In this document: positions 1 through 6,465 of the stretch, piece after piece
Position numbering within the stretch: the first letter of the stretch is position 1
Layout: each line of letters opens with the position of its first letter
From: Dunaliella salina
Lineage: Eukaryota > Chlorophyta > Chlorophyceae > Chlamydomonadales > Dunaliellaceae
Assembly (NCBI GenBank): GCA_002284615.2
Contig: MU069777.1
Span: 78,692-89,046, forward strand
DNA: 10,355 bases
Reading direction: 5' to 3'
Made by a program: the position numbers and the translations under genes
The notes under the pieces: generated by a model
The model's input: the letters and a program-made list of their open reading frames with translations, nothing else
Told to the model about the DNA's origin: nothing
Database searches by the model: none

Positions 1-36
<36 letters not shown>

Positions 37-83
37 GCGCGCGCACGCACGCACGCATGCATGCACGCACGCACGCACGCACG
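1..83. repeat. AC / GC / GCAC compound microsatellite
   Basis: The window opens with about 17 AC units, passes into GC units, then into repeats of GCAC with two interspersed GCATGCATGC-like segments, ending at ACGAGG. The array is probably longer, because it starts at base 1. The methionine-histidine-alanine-rich open frames that begin inside it are by-products of the repeat. Confidence 0.97.
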
Positions 84-167
84 AGGAGGGGCAACACCCA
101 GGCTATGGCTCCAGGAAGGCTCTCCACAGAAAATAACCCTCTTCTTCCACTTCCAACTCGCTCAAGT

Positions 168-446
168 TCACACAGGCCCCTCGTACAAAAGCCATGCCCA
201 TGCCTCTTTGATGGCCCTCCTCTGTTTGTCTGGGCAGAGGTGGCTCACCAGGTGGCGGACATCTGTGTAGAGGCTGTCACGGCCCCAAGCCAAGAGGTAG
301 CCCTCGCAAGCCTGATGAGAGACGGTGTGAAAGGGCTTGGTAGGTGGGGATGATGTGGGGGAGGGCTGCAGCACCGCCAGGGCCCCACTCACATGTAGAA
401 GGAAGAATGGAAGGCAATGTAGCCAATGAGGCTGCCAGCCATGCAA
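168..446 (-). other. Unidentified open frame, possible host exon
   Basis: This frame stays open for 92 codons on the minus strand. Its middle part (about 170-350) reads like real protein: balanced composition, a tryptophan- and leucine-rich end, and stretches such as GYLLAWGRDSLYTDV and DKQRRAIKEAWAWLLYEG. I do not recognise a family. On the minus strand a possible acceptor (ATCAG before GCTTGCGAG) and a possible donor (CTG before GTGAGC) lie inside it, so a spliced exon is conceivable. It lies outside every recognised transposon, next to the microsatellite, and is the only candidate for host coding sequence in the window. It could equally be chance; the evidence is the protein-like character only. 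Confidence 0.22.
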
Positions 447-700
447 ATGCTGATAATCAGCTAATTGTCCTCACATAGGCACTTACATGTAAGGCCTTGT
501 ACAAGGAAACTATCAGCTACCATGCCACATGTCTTCAAGGCTTTGATACCATCCTGGGCAAAGAGTGGCTCGCAAGGTCGAACCCAAATGTTGACTGGAA
601 ACAAAACACAATCCAGTTCACATACCAGGGCAAGAAACACACTTTGCGGGCACCTCCAGAAGAAGATATGGATTGTTCAATCAGGCATATGATGTACACA
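440..700 (+). pseudogene. Retroviral-type aspartic protease, C-terminal fragment
   Basis: The frame reads ADNQLIVLT, a stop at 476-478, then onward to GFDTILGKEWLARSNPNVDW and a QFTY strand. The F-D-x-I-L-G-x-x-W-L pattern followed by N-P-x-x-D-W is the hallmark of the C-terminal half of Ty3/gypsy proteases. The catalytic D-T/S-G-A motif should lie some tens of residues upstream and is not present, so the N-terminal half is lost. The annotated frame can be opened only from a non-ATG codon at 497, because this is a polyprotein piece rather than a free gene. Confidence 0.85.
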
Positions 701-773
701 CACACTGAGATGGGTCACCAAATGCCCTAGTCTGCAAAGAGCCCACGTACATATGCACCTCGAAGGAGAGCCC

Positions 774-916
774 AGCTCAGATGTAGTGGCTCCAGAAGAG
801 TTTGCACCCATGTTGCACAAATTCCTGATGTGCTGAATGGTCTACCGTTTGGCCTACCTCCTCAAAGAGTCATGGATCATTCTATTGAGTTATAGCCTGG
901 TCATGCCCCAACTTAC
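774..916 (+). pseudogene. Protease-RT linker and start of reverse transcriptase
   Basis: A frame beginning SSDVVAPEEFAPMLHKF shifts by one base near 828 into PDVLNGLPFGLPPQRVMDH, then SIEL, a TAG stop (897-899) and PGHAPTY. The pattern of an acidic 'EF-F-DVF' segment, then L-P-x-G-L-P-P-x-R-x-x-D-H-x-I-E-L and P-G-x-x-P, is the conserved start of Ty3/gypsy reverse transcriptases. Only about 45 residues remain. The palm with its YxDD motif and the RNase H domain are missing; the next recognisable sequence, 10 to 20 bases further on, belongs to the integrase. Confidence 0.85.
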
Positions 917-1085
917 TGAGGCATTTACATGTGCATCATGACACCAACACATGCCCAACTTGCCAGAAGGTCAAAACCTCTACCACCAAGCCTATCAGGC
1001 TTTTGCACCCGCTGCCAACACCTACACAGAAATGGGAGCAAGTTCCCCTTGACCTTATAACACAGCTAACCCCTACCAAGGACAC

Positions 1086-1192
1086 TAAGTAAGAAGAAGA
1101 AAAGTCTACGCAAGCCAGAGGCCGCGTGCATTAAGGGAAGGTCCCCTAACTAGCAAGCTAGCAAGCTAGCAAGGGAGCAGTGGCCTCACCAG
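1086..1192 (-). mobile_element. 107-bp 5'-truncated LINE 3' end inside the integrase
   Basis: This stretch matches the 3' UTR ends of the three LINE copies in the window: an A/G-rich run, then TCTACGCAAGCCA-AGGCCG and GCATT-AGGGAAGG-CC, ending in CTCACCAG. It breaks the integrase exactly between the codons for KDT and NYD. The octamer AAGGACAC lies on both sides (1078-1085 and 1193-1200), and deleting one copy plus the insert restores a perfect integrase reading. That is the signature of target-primed reverse transcription with extreme 5' truncation. An internal CTAGCAAG octamer is repeated three times (1150-1173), unlike the other copies. A few bases at the right edge could be assigned to either LINE or target. 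Confidence 0.9.
1150..1173. repeat. CTAGCAAG octamer, three tandem copies
   Basis: Copies lie at 1150-1157, 1158-1165 and 1166-1173. The matching part of the 3' UTR in the other LINE copies does not contain this array, so it is a local expansion in the small insertion or its source element. Confidence 0.9.
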
Positions 1193-1700
1193 AAGGACAC
1201 CAACTATGATGCAATCGTTGTCTTTGTTAATAGACTCACAAAATGCATCCATGTGGCCCCCACAACCACAAGTGTCACGGCGGAGGGCATGGCGCATCTA
1301 TTCTTTGACAATGTGTTCCGGCACCATGGCCTCCCGCAAGTGTTAGTATCTGGTCGTGGTCCTCGCTTCACAAGCATATTCTGGAAAACCCTCACACACT
1401 TGTGGGAACCAAATTGGCCACGTCTACAGCAATCCACCCTGAGACGGATGGTCAAACCGAGCGAGCAACTTGGAAGATATGCTACAAGGATTCGTAGGCC
1501 CACATCATGATGACTGGGACAAATATCTCACAAGTGTGGAGTTTGCGTACAACGAGTCACAACAAGCAAGCAGCTGGCCACTCCCCTTTCTTCCTTAATT
1601 ATGGCCAGCACCCTCGCACACCTCAGTCTGTAGCACTGCTCAAACCCACACACGTCCAGGTCCGCAAAAGACTTTGCTGCTCGTATGACCAAGGTGATTG

Positions 1701-2246
1701 ACCAGGCCAACCAGATCACTTGACAGCTGCCCAAGAATGCCAAGCCAAATATGCAAAGGGAAGGCGTGCTTACACCTTTGCCCCAGGAGACAAGGTGCTG
1801 CTCTCAAGCAAATTTGTGTCCAATTTACCCTTAACCCTCCAAGCAACTCACTAGTTGTACATTTTCTGCAAGGCGCTGGGGACAATTCAAGGTGGAAGAG
1901 GTCATAAATAATGTTACAATCTGCCTAAAGCTCCCCGCCACGAGGAAATTGCACCCTGCAATTCACACCTCTCACACCATGGCATGACGGCTCTAAGACC
2001 TATCCATCCAGGGAACCACCCTCACCCGACCCAGAGATCATTGATGGGGAGGAACACTTCCACGTGGATGCCTTCAGAGGCAAGCGCATATGACGTGGCA
2101 TTATTGGGTGCCTGGTAAAATGGACTGGATCGCCAGAGGAGGAGGATGAGTACGTACCAGCTACACAACTACAAGAAGACATGAGTCCTGATGCTTTCAA
2201 AAGAGTTTTGGGTACAAACCCGAGTACAAAAAAACCACCTGCCTGA
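1701..2246 (+). pseudogene. Integrase C-terminal region and chromodomain
   Basis: The frames here give AKYAKGRRAYTFAPGDKVLL, the GPY/F-type module that follows chromoviral integrase cores, then FKVEEV-NNVTICLKLP and a degraded HPAIHTSH (family pattern: H-x-V-F-H-V-S-x-L). From about 2001 a frame reads PEIIDGEEHFHVDAF, a TGA stop (2091-2093), then GCLVKWTGSPEEEDEYVPA. This is the chromodomain pattern: E-x-I-x-x-x-R-x, then Y-L-V-K-W-x-G and E-x-x-x-W-E-P. Such domains direct integration to marked chromatin in related elements. The frame ends at 2246. Confidence 0.85.
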
Positions 2247-2560
2247 GCGGAGATTTTATAGGGGTTCGATAAGGTGGGCCCTTCTGGGTGATAAGGTCGT
2301 TCCCCTGTGATAGAAATTACCTGCCGCAAGGCAGAGTTTACCGACTTCATGCTGAAAAATCTTTTTTTGTCTATAACCAATGCAATGGGACAGTCATCAT
2401 ACAGGATGACGCAATTCTAGGAGTACTTGCCCTGGGGCAGAGAGGAAGAACAATGTAGTCCAGAAAACCTTCTACCACTGTAAACAAAGACAATCCAATA
2501 CAACCTTGTGCAGAAGGAACTTGTCTTCAAGCAGAGAAAGTAGCAAGCAAGGAAGATCCT
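2247..2560. other. Unassigned stretch between chromovirus and LINE A
   Basis: About 310 bases with no recognised domain. One short open frame (2273-2458, plus strand, 61 codons after a TAA) contains RNYLPQGRVYRLHAEKSFFV and ends at TAG. I do not recognise it and cannot say whether it is coding. By position this may be the 3' untranslated part or a decayed LTR of the chromovirus, but no TG...CA boundary, polypurine tract or second LTR copy is visible to support that. Confidence 0.4.
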
Positions 2561-2704
2561 AGAAGAGAAAAGAAAAGACAAGTCTACGCAAGCCAAAGGC
2601 CGTGTGCATTCAGGGAAGAACCCCTAACAAAAGTTAGAGGCCTCACCAGGAGGCCTTCCACCTAAACTAGACAAAACTAGCCTAGGAGAGAGCAAGACAC
2701 AGAA
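2561..2704 (-). other. LINE A 3' UTR: hairpin and CTTTT-type tail
   Basis: The UTR carries a perfect 7-bp stem with a five-base loop at 2638-2656 (AGGCCTC, ACCAG, GAGGCCT), followed toward the 3' end by the conserved TCTACGCAAGCCAAAGGCCG block (2583-2602 on the plus strand) and a terminal run of AAAAG-like units at 2561-2578 instead of poly(A). In LINEs with stringent 3'-end recognition (UnaL2-type) a 3' hairpin and short tandem repeats are what the RT reads. The same arrangement recurs at 5600-5832 and, more diverged, at 9055-9180. Confidence 0.7.
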
Positions 2705-3433
2705 CTCATGGAGATCTGGAGGATTGCTAGCCATGCCCCTGAGCGCTCGGACTCTCCTTCTCCCATCCTCAGCCGCTGCCGCGCGCCCATCAACCCCCCT
2801 CCCAGATGGCCTCTGAAAGCAAAGTGCATGTCTAGTGTTAATGATGTTGGATAATCTCTGGATGACGTGGTCCCTGAGCTTGGATGCTAGTGATTTGGCT
2901 TTCTGTTTGGTAAGACCCAGATTTATGAGAGGTGTTATTGTTAGCTCATCGTAAATCGTGTCACCCACACCAATTAAGATGGTATGCAAAGTCACTTTGT
3001 TATTTCTGTTTGGGTTTCTTAAGCTGCGTGTTTTAAGTCTAGCTATGGTGTGGGAATGTTGAGTCCGTGCACGTTCTAAAGTGATGAAGGGATTTGTGTC
3101 AGGGCAGAATTTAAGTTCGACAAGGTGAATATCCCTATCTTTTGGGGGGATCTTGGTAGGAGCAAGGTGGGCTTGTCTGCCTGGGATGGGGCGCACAAAA
3201 AGAGCATCAGGGCGGCTTTGGTGCCGAGCAGGTGAGGCAATGTCATTTGGGAAAACCCAATCTGGAATAGCTCGTGAGGTGTTTTCAGGGATTTGTATGC
3301 CTTGATCCAGAAGTCTGTCATGTTTGCAGCCATCCATGCTAATGAGGGATGAGCCATACCAGTCTTTACTCAGGGCTTCTGCACAGAGACTAAGGGCCGC
3401 ATGGTGTCTGTTGGTGTGCATCTGTTGGTGCAC
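2705..3433 (-). pseudogene. LINE A: restriction-like PD-(D/E)XK nuclease domain
   Basis: Counting from the start of this frame, residues 74-77 are RPDA and residues 101-110 are DIHLVELKFC, giving P-D ... E-x-K (D76, E106, K108) on a hydrophobic strand. That is the PD-(D/E)XK core, and the order CCHC finger then R-P-D fits the restriction-like endonuclease of R2-type LINEs, which nicks target DNA to prime reverse transcription. Downstream are GVGDTIYDE and LGLTKQKAKSLASKLRDHV. Copies 2 and 3 end in ASNLPDPH or SSNPPDPH followed by TAG; here the protein reads ASNPPDLH and the stop has become GAG (2707-2705), so the frame runs on into the 3' UTR to 2624. No experimental activity is implied. Confidence 0.82.
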
Positions 3434-4284
3434 CTAAGCAGAACGTGATGAATGCTGTCCGTATTTGCATGGAGTGGGCATCTATCAGAACTGGAAAAGT
3501 TGAAGTTAGAGGCATGACTCTGTGTGTACAGTGTATCCGTTCGATACTTCATAAGATTTATTTGCTGTTTAAGGGTTTTCTTTGGGCTTTTCCAGAAAGA
3601 GTTGCTGATCTCTTTGTTTGCAAGATGAGGGATTGGGTTGTAAGCTTCAGTGTTGGCATTGGTGGTGGGTGGTGTGGCATCGTTAAGCTTCTGCCATCTC
3701 TGGTAGTGGTAGCCAGAGGTGTTAGCAGAGCCAAGTTTGTGTTTCTTGTGCATGTGCGTTGTAGGTTTGTCGCTGAGGTTGGTGAGATAGTGCAACGGGA
3801 GCGTGTGGGAGCGGTGCATGCCATCATTTTGTGTGGAAGAAGTCTTCAATGAAAGCCAATAGAAATCGTGGAAAGGGTCCCTGGCATCAGGAAGTGCAAT
3901 ATCTGTAGTGTGAGAGAGGGCTGCGGTGCGAGCGCAAGCGTCAGCCCCTTCATTTCCTATGCTGCCAGAGTGGGCTTTGACTTTGTAAAAATGGATAGGG
4001 TGAGGGGAGTGCTCTAATATGGTTGATATTGCATGAATGAGCTCTGCATGTAGGTGATACCTCATGCGCATCGGGTTAAGGGTTTGATTAGAAATCTGAA
4101 AAAGGCAGGATGCACTATCAGAGGCAATCTCAGTTTGCTCGCTTTGGAGTGCCATAAGGATACCCACAAGTTCTGCTCTGGTGATGGTATTGGTTGGCCC
4201 ATGGCCATTGGGTTTCATGTGCAGTTGCAAGTGTTGGGAGGGTGCAGCAGTGTCACTTCCTGGTTTGTAAATACCTGAACCGGA
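3370..4284 (-). pseudogene. LINE A: RNase H (rest) and CCHC-type finger
   Basis: The frame continues RNase H after the insertion: SGIYKPGSD, TITRAELVGILMAL (Glu 4173-4171), EIASDSASCLF (Asp 4119-4117), KVKAHSGSIGNEGADACA (His 3972-3970, Asp 3942-3940). With the Asp of YTDGS at 4998-4996, the D-E-D-H-D set of a type I RNase H is complete, and all five are in the same phase across the insertion. This domain removes RNA from the first cDNA strand in LINEs of this type. A conserved linker (HMHKKHKLGSANTSGY, then KYRTDTLYTQSHA) follows, then CPLH-x7-H-x4-C, a CCHC finger with His at the second position. A frameshift near 3425 separates it from the nuclease frame. RNase H itself looks little decayed. 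Confidence 0.88.
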
Positions 4285-4854
4285 TGTAATGATCAATTTT
4301 ATGAAGACCAGCAGATGTTGTGATGTGACGCAGGCTGGCGCAACACGGAAGTTAGTGCTCTAACTTCGGTTCTTGGATTCCGGGTTTTGGGCCTGCTGTG
4401 CCACTTACAGATAGCTGACTCGGACTGGCTGTGGTTATCAGCTTGGACTGGCTGGAATCCTAACCCTAAATCAACCATCATCATAGCCTGACCCAAAGAC
4501 ATACTAAGCTGGCACAGGTAGGGCTGGTGCCTTGTGTGTCATCAATCTCCAGCAAGGTAAAGTCCATATCTGCATAAGTGCTGCAAACAAAGGCTTGGTT
4601 GGTCTTCCTTTCCTCAACAACATAAGATGCAACAGCATTCAAAGGTCTCTATCAGCTCAAATGCAACCTGCCAAGGGCATGCTCATAAGTAGTCAAGTTA
4701 GGTGCGCATGTGCATGCATAATCCTCAGTGCATGCTTAAACAATCCAGCATCCAGTCTTGAACATCTGTGCACAGTCTCCTCCAATGCATAGAAAACGCA
4801 GCATGGCTTAGGTCTCATCTACATGCGAAGGATACCTCAAGTTCAAGTCACCCG

Positions 4855-4888
<34 letters not shown>

Positions 4889-4948
4889 TTCTCAAACAAG
4901 TTCTCTATATGCAGCGCTAGGTTGAATTTCACAATAATGGTCCTTACA
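4285..4948. mobile_element. 664-bp TIR insertion in the LINE RNase H (intron-like)
   Basis: The block splits the RNase H domain. The plus-strand left end is TGTAATGATCAATTTTATGAA and the reverse complement of the right end is TGTAAGGACCATTATTGTGAA; they match at 16 of 21 positions, an imperfect terminal inverted repeat. CCGGA is repeated directly outside (4280-4284 and 4949-4953). Removing the block plus one repeat gives a seamless frame, PPLSG joined to SGIYKPGSD. No transposase is visible inside, so the element is non-autonomous. Read on the minus strand it can also be drawn as a 675-bp GT...AG intron (4949-4275; donor TCCG/GTGTAAG, acceptor GGTTCAG/GTATT) that also keeps frame. It contains a GT microsatellite and a perfect 8-bp hairpin (GAAGTTAG...CTAACTTC) near 4350. 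Confidence 0.72.
4858..4887. repeat. (GT)15 microsatellite
   Basis: An uninterrupted run of 15 GT units lies inside the TIR insertion. It is responsible for a spurious THTHTH or VCVCVC tail in overlapping open frames. Confidence 0.97.
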
Positions 4949-5595
4949 CCGGAAAGGGGTGGGGAGTCGTCGTCTTTGTGTTTAATCACACTGCCATCAG
5001 TGTAGGTGGTTTCCCTCCAGTCCTTGGCTTTCGGTGTGAACATCTTTTTGAAGTTGGCAGGGTTGGATTCTGCCCTCTCCTGAGGGCACTTGTGTGAGCA
5101 GCTATGGGTGTCAGGGGGGAGTGATTGGAATTTCTGTTTCCGAGTATTTGATGCTAGGTGTTGGTGGGTACGCAGCGGCGTGACAGTATTTGGAGTAACA
5201 AAAGTTAGCCAACAAGCTTCTGGTGTAACTTGCTTTACATCTTGCTGGAGGGACTGAAACCAGTCTTTATTTGCGGTATCTAGTATTTCTCTGGCGTTAG
5301 GGTTCCACACAATGAAGAGTTGCATAGGATAGGAAGATCCTAGGTATAGACGCATAATGCTTTGGAGGACACTTAATCGGACCCAACCCTTCAGCTTCCA
5401 AAACTGCGCTAAGCCAAACCCCATTCTTGCAGTCCTGGCAGCGCGCTGCTCCAGAGCATCAGGGTAATGATGAGTACAGGGAGCATGGACAGTCATGTCT
5501 GAGGCTGGTCCACGGGAGCCCCTTGAAAATCTGCTACATTGTTAAGAAAGAATTTTTCACATTTCCTCGTACCGGGCATCACAACATGGCTTGTA
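4949..5595 (-). pseudogene. LINE A: end of RT and first strand of RNase H
   Basis: The minus-strand frame starts with a KCEKFFLN segment (about 5560; LINE RTs have a K-x-E-like motif near the end of the palm), shifts near 5500, then continues ALEQRAARTARMGFGLAQFW, KGWVRLSVLQSIM and YLGSSYPMQLF, the helical thumb/connection region typical of LINE RTs. It ends in ETTYTDGSVI, the first RNase H strand, whose catalytic Asp is at 4998-4996. The reading then runs into the 664-bp insertion; the histidine-threonine tail of this frame is translated GT microsatellite and not real protein. Confidence 0.8.
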
Positions 5596-5599
5596 TCCA

Positions 5600-5832
5600 G
5601 AAAAGAAAAGAAAAGGAAAGGAAAGAAGAGTCTACCCAAGCTAAGGGCCCCAAGCCAAAGGCCGCCGAAAATCCTACTCGAGCCAAAGGCCAAGAAAAGA
5701 AAAGATAAGTCTACGCAAGCCAAAGCCGTGCATTGAGGGAAGGTCCTCTAACTGGAAAGCTGGAGGCCTCACCAGAAGGCCCTCAGAACCTACACCAGAC
5801 GCAGCTAGCCTAGAAGAAAGCCAGAGACAAAT
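5600..5832 (-). other. LINE 2 3' UTR with a doubled simple-repeat tail
   Basis: The conserved block TCTACGCAAGCCAAA is preceded by an AAAAG run at 5696-5708, as in copy A. But a second run at 5600-5630 precedes a second, diverged version of the block (TCTACCCAAGCTAAGGGC, 5631-5648), so the 3' end is present twice in tandem about 85 bases apart. The stop of the nuclease frame (TAG on the minus strand) is at 5835-5833. Confidence 0.75.
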
Positions 5833-6055
5833 CTAATGGGGATCTGGAAGGTTGCTCGCCATGCCCCTGGACACTCAGACTCATCTTCTCCCTTCCTCCT
5901 CTGCTGCGTGTCCAGCAACTCGCGGGGGTTCGGATCCCCCTCCTAGAAGCCCCCTGTGAGCAAAGAGCGTGTCTAGTGTTTTTGACAGTGGTTAAACTTC
6001 GGATGGCATCCTAAGCTTGGCTCCTAGTGATTTGGCTTTCCCTTTAGTAAAACCC
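5833..6055 (-). pseudogene. LINE 2: C-terminal end of nuclease region
   Basis: Minus-strand reading starts TKGKAKSLGAKLR, matching TKQKAKSLASKLR of copy A, then breaks with a stop. After shifts it ends in ASNLPDPH followed by TAG, the conserved C-terminus of the family. It joins in phase with the right-hand block once 6056-7919 and one short flanking repeat are taken out. Confidence 0.8.
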
Positions 6056-6465
6056 TGTCACACCAAATTAGTGGCATTGCTGAATCATGGTTCAAACAAG
6101 TGTGTGATGTGTGACATGTATTTAAGTGGGGTTGTTTTATTGAGTTCTTTCTTTTATTTAATCTTCTGTACCACCTTTCCTTGAGGTTTGGCTCCGTTTC
6201 TGTTATTCCTGGCCTTGTGCCAGGGGTGCCCTATCCCTGATGTAACGCTAAACTGGTGAAGTTGGTCCACACCTGCTGTGTCTGCCCCAAGGATTCTCTG
6301 TGTGCTGCAGCCAAGCCAGCACTCTGCAGCTAGCCCAAGAACAGCTAAGCAGCAGCATGAAGAGCAAGCAGAGTAGCAGTCCACTCGCACCCCAAGCCCT
6401 CAGCTCGAGTGAACCTGTCCCTTGTCGGATGGCTTTTACCGACTCTGGACCTAAAACCATTCATG
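6056..6465 (+). repeat. Split repeat A1
   Basis: It begins TGTCACACCAAATTAG and ends ATTCATG. It is about 95% identical to A2 by hand count. Where A2 continues into B2, A1 continues into GGCGCC and the internal region. The TGG at 6464-6466 is also what a primer-binding site would start with, but I could not match a tRNA convincingly. Confidence 0.88.

Larger units (their letters stand above)
1078..1200. repeat. 8-bp target-site duplication AAGGACAC
   Basis: The two copies are at 1078-1085 and 1193-1200 and flank the small LINE tail. Both read AAGGACAC, and the integrase frame needs only one of them. Confidence 0.85.
919..1700 (+). pseudogene. Ty3/gypsy integrase, broken, interrupted by LINE tail
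   Basis: The N-terminal zinc finger ends in HVHHDTNTCPTCQKVK (H-H and C-x2-C), followed by the KPIRLL-PLPTP-WEQVPLDLI entry into the core, with the first catalytic Asp at 1051-1053. After the insertion at 1086-1192 the core resumes as NYDAIVVFVNRLTK and VTAEGMAHLFFDNVFRHHGL. The second catalytic Asp of the family motif V-S-D-R-G is Gly here (codon 1352-1354, GGT). After a frameshift near 1401 the third residue lies in HPETDGQTERA (Glu 1441-1443). Further shifts follow near 1466 and 1590 before GHSPFFLNYGQHPRTP. The core is unmistakable, but it is inactive by both sequence and frame. Confidence 0.93.
440..2246 (+). mobile_element. Degenerate Ty3/gypsy chromovirus (pol remnant)
   Basis: Pieces of a Ty3/gypsy pol polyprotein occur in the expected order on the plus strand: aspartic protease end, protease-RT linker and start of RT, integrase HHCC finger, integrase DDE core, integrase C-terminal region, and a C-terminal chromodomain. 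The chromodomain places it in the chromovirus branch. Gag, the protease active-site motif, nearly all of RT, and all of RNase H are absent. The RT start runs almost directly into the integrase finger near 917, so the gap is an internal deletion. At least five frameshifts or stops break the rest. I could not define LTRs. A 107-bp LINE tail sits inside the integrase at 1086-1192. The element is dead. Confidence 0.9.
4280..4953. repeat. 5-bp duplication CCGGA flanking the TIR insertion
   Basis: CCGGA is at 4280-4284 and 4949-4953. A sixth base (A, 4279 and 4948) also matches, so the exact boundary is ambiguous by one base. Confidence 0.7.
2561..5595 (-). mobile_element. LINE copy A (RT end - RNase H - CCHC - PD-(D/E)XK)
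   Basis: This is a 5'-truncated non-LTR retrotransposon on the minus strand. From its 5' side (right) it holds the end of the RT region (about 5595-5150), RNase H (about 5015-3930), a variable linker, a CCHC-type finger (about 3470-3420), a restriction-like nuclease (3433-2705), a 3' UTR of roughly 125 bases with a hairpin, and a terminal run of AAAAG-like units (2561-2578; CTTTT-like on the sense strand). RNase H is interrupted by a separate TIR insertion. One frameshift separates the finger from the nuclease. A terminal nuclease together with RNase H recalls the Dualen/RandI-type elements described from Chlamydomonas, but the 5' half that would carry an AP-like endonuclease is not here. Confidence 0.85.

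Noticed and set aside
3445..3852. 135-codon plus-strand open frame with hydrophobic, valine-rich composition
   Set aside because: It is the complement of the LINE A RNase H-to-finger linker, whose minus-strand reading has conserved motifs shared with copies 2 and 3.
4330..4380. Hairpin GAAGTTAG...CTAACTTC as part of a tRNA-like or SINE head
   Set aside because: The 8-bp stem is perfect, but no A-box/B-box pair or other arms fit around it.
4843..4960. Histidine-threonine repeat protein tail (THTHTH)
   Set aside because: It is the translation of the GT microsatellite inside the TIR insertion, not part of the LINE protein.
2550..5343. Shared 13-mer AGGAAGATCCTAG at 2550-2562 and 5331-5343 as a target duplication of LINE A
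   Set aside because: The right copy lies within conserved RT coding (YLGSSYP), well inside the element, so it cannot be a flank; a chance match of this length is plausible in 10 kb.
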